A stretch of DNA of 64,000 bases from Lycocorax pyrrhopterus obiensis (Eukaryota; Chordata; Aves; Passeriformes; Paradisaeidae). This document shows positions 61,089 through 64,000 of this stretch, piece after piece (positions within the stretch are counted from its first letter, which is position 1; every line of letters begins with the position of its first letter). The DNA is taken from assembly GCA_014706295.1 (NCBI GenBank), contig JACSVZ010000002.1, positions 130,705,431 to 130,769,430 on the forward strand, read 5' to 3'. The position numbers were made by a program, and so were the translations under genes. Under the pieces are notes generated by a model that was not told the DNA's origin, searched no databases, and saw nothing but the letters and a program-made list of their open reading frames with translations.

Positions 61089-64000
61089 AGCACTGTCCAC
61101 TAGTGGGAATTAAGTTCTACTCTCCCAGTTTTTGCATCTTGCTATTTAAAATACATTTTACAGAAATATGAATGAATATCTTTTAATGACTTGTAGAGGA
61201 TATTAAGCTTATTGTTTTAGAAATGATAAAGGATGAGAAAAAGCAAATTTTATAGAGGAAAAGGAAAAAATGGGTGTGGAGAACACTCCGCAAGTTTGTG
61301 TAGTAGGTAATTTGAGTCAGTTTGGGTTTTAAAATTTTAATTCATAATGTTCATTGGTTTTAAACAGTTTCTTGGTTTTTGTTTTTATGGAACCCAGTTT
61401 TCTTTGTCTAACTTGGTTTTATGAAAGCAGAGGGACAGTATTTGCATAAATAGCCAAATGATCTCCAAGAGAACATTATTTTCCCACAAAGTGTGCTGCT
61501 GAGGCATTTTGGAGATCTTGCACACTGAATAGGATTTGTGTGTTTTAAAATGAGAGTGTGTCTTTTTTAAGAAGAAAACTATTTTGAATTTGGAAAGCAT
61601 AATGAACAAAGATTATAAACTCCACTTACTAGGAAAGATCAAAATAAACCTCATCTATTATGTGTTCAGGTATTGTCAGTTGTAATTTGCTCTAAACCTT
61701 GTAGTAATGGTTTTAAATTGCAGTAGAAAATTGACTGAGGAACTCAAATATAACTTTACTAGCCTAGGTGTCTTTAGCATGTTACTTATGACTTGCATAG
61801 TTGTAGAACTAAACATAGTGCTTCATAAAAACATTTCAGCTGACTACTGGATCTGACACATTTGTCAAAAGTGAAAAAGGAGCCTGGTTGTGCAAAATTG
61901 TATTTATCATATTTGCATAACAACACCCCAAACCAGGACCTTTTGTTCAAATTTAAGTTTTCTAGGCTTTACTTACGATACAAACTAGTGGGAAAAGATA
62001 CTTTTGTACATGAGTTATCTTATCTAAAAATCATCACTCCAGATATATAATGAGTATTTTTAGTTTTCCACTGCTGTGACTATTGTTTGGAATCACAACC
62101 ATTAATGCTAAAATGAATGGAAGTTTGTCAAATCTCATACCATAACTATAGTTATTAGCACTTTTAGAATATAACTCCCTTCCCACCACCATTATGATTT
62201 TGACTTCAACTTTTAAATGTTTGTCATCTGGTGTGAGGTGGATTTATGGGAGCGCAGTAATTTTAGTGCTTTTTGGCTGGGTGTTTCTGATGACATCACT
62301 GTGATCTAGACACAGCGTGTGACTCTAGTTGGTTCCAGTTTTAAATAGTTTCATAATTATGCTAGTTTTGGCAGTTTCCTTGGAACTTTCCCCATCTCTT
62401 TAATGAACATGTTTTACTTCTGGGCTTATGAGACAACCACATGTTTGAGAAATTAATAGTGTGCTCTTAAAAGTTAACATTGAGCAGAAGTGTGCAGATA
62501 CAGAAACCTTTTGGATATATGTGTACTTAGGAATGTAGTTTTTATAAGTTCATGGCCACTCTTACCATCTTTCAGTAATTGGAGAATACATTTGGCTTAT
62601 AAAGTATCAGTAACTCTTGTGAAAAATGGTGTGTGTTCATGTTCAAAAAACCCAAAAACAACCCATGCAGCTCTAAAATATTTTTGATAATTGTGTGATG
62701 TAAGGAAATGAATGGATGTTATCCCAGATTAAAAAAAATCCCACCCTTTTTTTCAAATGTCAGGTTGAATTCTTCTTAAATGTAGGTGTACTCTGTTACT
62801 TCAAATGGATTAAGTCACACAGGTATATTTCTGATACAAATTTCTTTTGTGTTTTGGCACCCTTTTGGAACATGTACATTTTTGCTTGTTGTTAGGTCCA
62901 GCTTGCTGTAAATGATTTCCAACCATTTTCCATCACAACAGACTTGTAGCTCAGGAAAATATAAAAAGCTTATTGTATTTAATGTGTTTATAGGTTGAGA
63001 TTTGAGACTTTGTTTCAAAATTAACTCTAAGGATTCTCCTCCCCTTTCCTTTAAAAAACCAATCCCTCCTCAAAAGCCATAGTGCTAGTGTTTATTCCTA
63101 GCTCTCTGAAATTAGTAAAAGCTTAAACCACTCTTACTTAATCTTTGCTCATAATACTCAAAAATACTGCATAGATTTTGTGAAGTTTTGAGAACGTGTA
63201 TTGAACATAATTGTAGCAGTATGTAGATAGAAAAGTTAGACTTGAATATAATCAGGCTTGATAGAGTTAACACTTCAGAAAAAGAATTTCCTCATTCCCT
63301 TGTCTCCCCTTCTCTTTGTTTTGTAGCTGACATAAATATTAAAAGTCAAATGTAATGTGATCCTATCAGACCAAGGTGCAGCGCAGCATTCTGTGCAATC
63401 CATGAGGGAGCTTGGGAAAGAAGAAAATGTGGTAATTGAGCTTGGGCTTTTCTGCAAGTTCAAAACATGAGTAGTTGTATAGTCACTTATCTGAAAAAAT
63501 ATTTTCATGCTACACATGAAATAGTTTCCAAGAAAGAGTATAGATAGAAGTTATTTCAAAAATTTTAGATTGAGAGTGTATGATCTAAGTTTTCTCAGTA
63601 AACTGGAGAGGAAGGAGTGTTGAGCTTTGCTAATGGCAAGGTATATGTTGATGAAGAGGCTTCCGTCACAGTGGGCTTAATGAAGGCTTGAAGCTCTTGC
63701 TTTATCTCTGTCAGGTATGCCATGTAGAGAGAGGTGGTTTTCTAATGAAATTGCTCCGTAGTTCGAAGTTCAGAGAGAGTCTTCAGGAGATTCGCATTCG
63801 TCAATGAAAAGTATCAGAAGTTTGTCAGAGATGAGTAAACAAACAAAACAAACAAATGCCCTCTAAACAGAGTTGATGCTCAACACCCATTTCGGGGTTT
63901 TTATGCACTGGAATGAGACTTTCCTGTATGACTAAAATTGCCGAATAACCACAAATTAAAAAACATCCAACACCTTGCTTTTCAATACTGTATTTGTAAC

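Larger units (their letters stand above)
19292..64000 (+). other. VPS13B: VPS13B gene, 5' portion (exons 1-3, runs off window)
   Basis: VPS13B (COH1; the human gene is mutated in Cohen syndrome) encodes a very large bridge-like lipid-transfer protein of about 4,000 residues. It acts at the Golgi and endosomal membranes. Three exons are proposed in the window: non-coding exon 1 ending at 19,429, exon 2 at 20,213-20,390 and exon 3 at 27,892-28,035. All introns are GT-AG: intron 1 is 783 bp, intron 2 is 7,501 bp, and intron 3 runs beyond the window. The two coding exons join in phase 0 and give 97 residues that I recognise as near-identical to the vertebrate protein. The gene continues past 64,000. 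The left coordinate is approximate. Confidence 0.9.
28036..64000 (+). other. VPS13B: VPS13B intron 3 (incomplete)
   Basis: The GTAAGA donor is at 28,036; no acceptor with matching coding sequence was found before 64,000, so the intron is at least 35,965 bases. Repeats inside it are listed separately. Between them the sequence is AT-rich, T- and G-biased on the coding strand, and has only short open frames with no recognised domain. No tRNA, snoRNA or microRNA was recognised. The intronic microRNAs known from human VPS13B (miR-599, miR-875) were looked for by recalled mature sequence and not seen. Confidence 0.8.

Noticed and set aside
63275..63517. 80-codon minus-strand frame near the right end, considered as a VPS13B exon or nested gene
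   Set aside because: Wrong strand for VPS13B and no recognised domain.
1..64000. tRNA, rRNA, CRISPR array or bacterial-type operon
   Set aside because: None was seen: no tRNA B-box context, no regularly spaced repeats, and the interrupted genes and CR1 elements mark vertebrate nuclear DNA.

Overview
This window looks like bird nuclear DNA. It holds the 5' end of one large split gene, VPS13B, on the + strand. The avian call rests on several degenerate CR1 (chicken repeat 1) LINE copies that I recognise by sequence, on an LTR type I know from bird genomes, and on short archosaur-type inverted-repeat relics. The species cannot be fixed. The LTR suggests a neoavian bird rather than a landfowl, but that is inference from memory.

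Layout. Positions 1 to about 18,580 are AT-rich and gene-free. They contain low-complexity purine tracts, two GC-richer patches (about 3.34-3.64 kb and 13.9-14.2 kb) and a CR1 fragment at 15.6-16.1 kb. In other vertebrates OSR2 lies upstream of VPS13B, so this may be part of that intergenic interval; none of OSR2 is visible. A second CR1 copy (18.59-19.11 kb) ends directly against a CpG-island promoter (about 19.18-19.56 kb) with an E-box, two ETS-type sites and a perfect NRF1-type palindrome. Non-coding exon 1 appears to end at 19,429. Exon 2 (from 20,213, ATG at 20,244) and exon 3 (27,892-28,035) encode the first 97 residues of VPS13B, the start of its N-terminal chorein domain. The rest, 28,036-64,000, is intron 3. 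It is at least about 36 kb long, and I found no exon 4 in it.

Repeats inside the gene are CR1 pieces at 21.6, 26.0, 33.1 and 60-61 kb, a probable antisense solo LTR at 34.48-35.55 kb with internal 45-bp tandem units, ancient inverted-repeat relics near 29.9 and 41.1 kb, a C-tract with G-quadruplex/i-motif potential at 24.7 kb, and several simple repeats. The CR1 copies keep recognisable pieces of ORF2. The 26-kb copy has a 179-codon open remnant, and the 60-kb copy has a decayed reverse-transcriptase catalytic motif.

The most useful observation is an upstream reading frame at VPS13B. An ATG 28 nt before the main start opens a 46-codon frame that overlaps the start of the coding sequence. If exon 1 is spliced as proposed, the same frame is open through exon 1 back to an ATG inside the NRF1 palindrome. 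I saw no operon, CRISPR array, tRNA, rRNA or novel multi-gene system.
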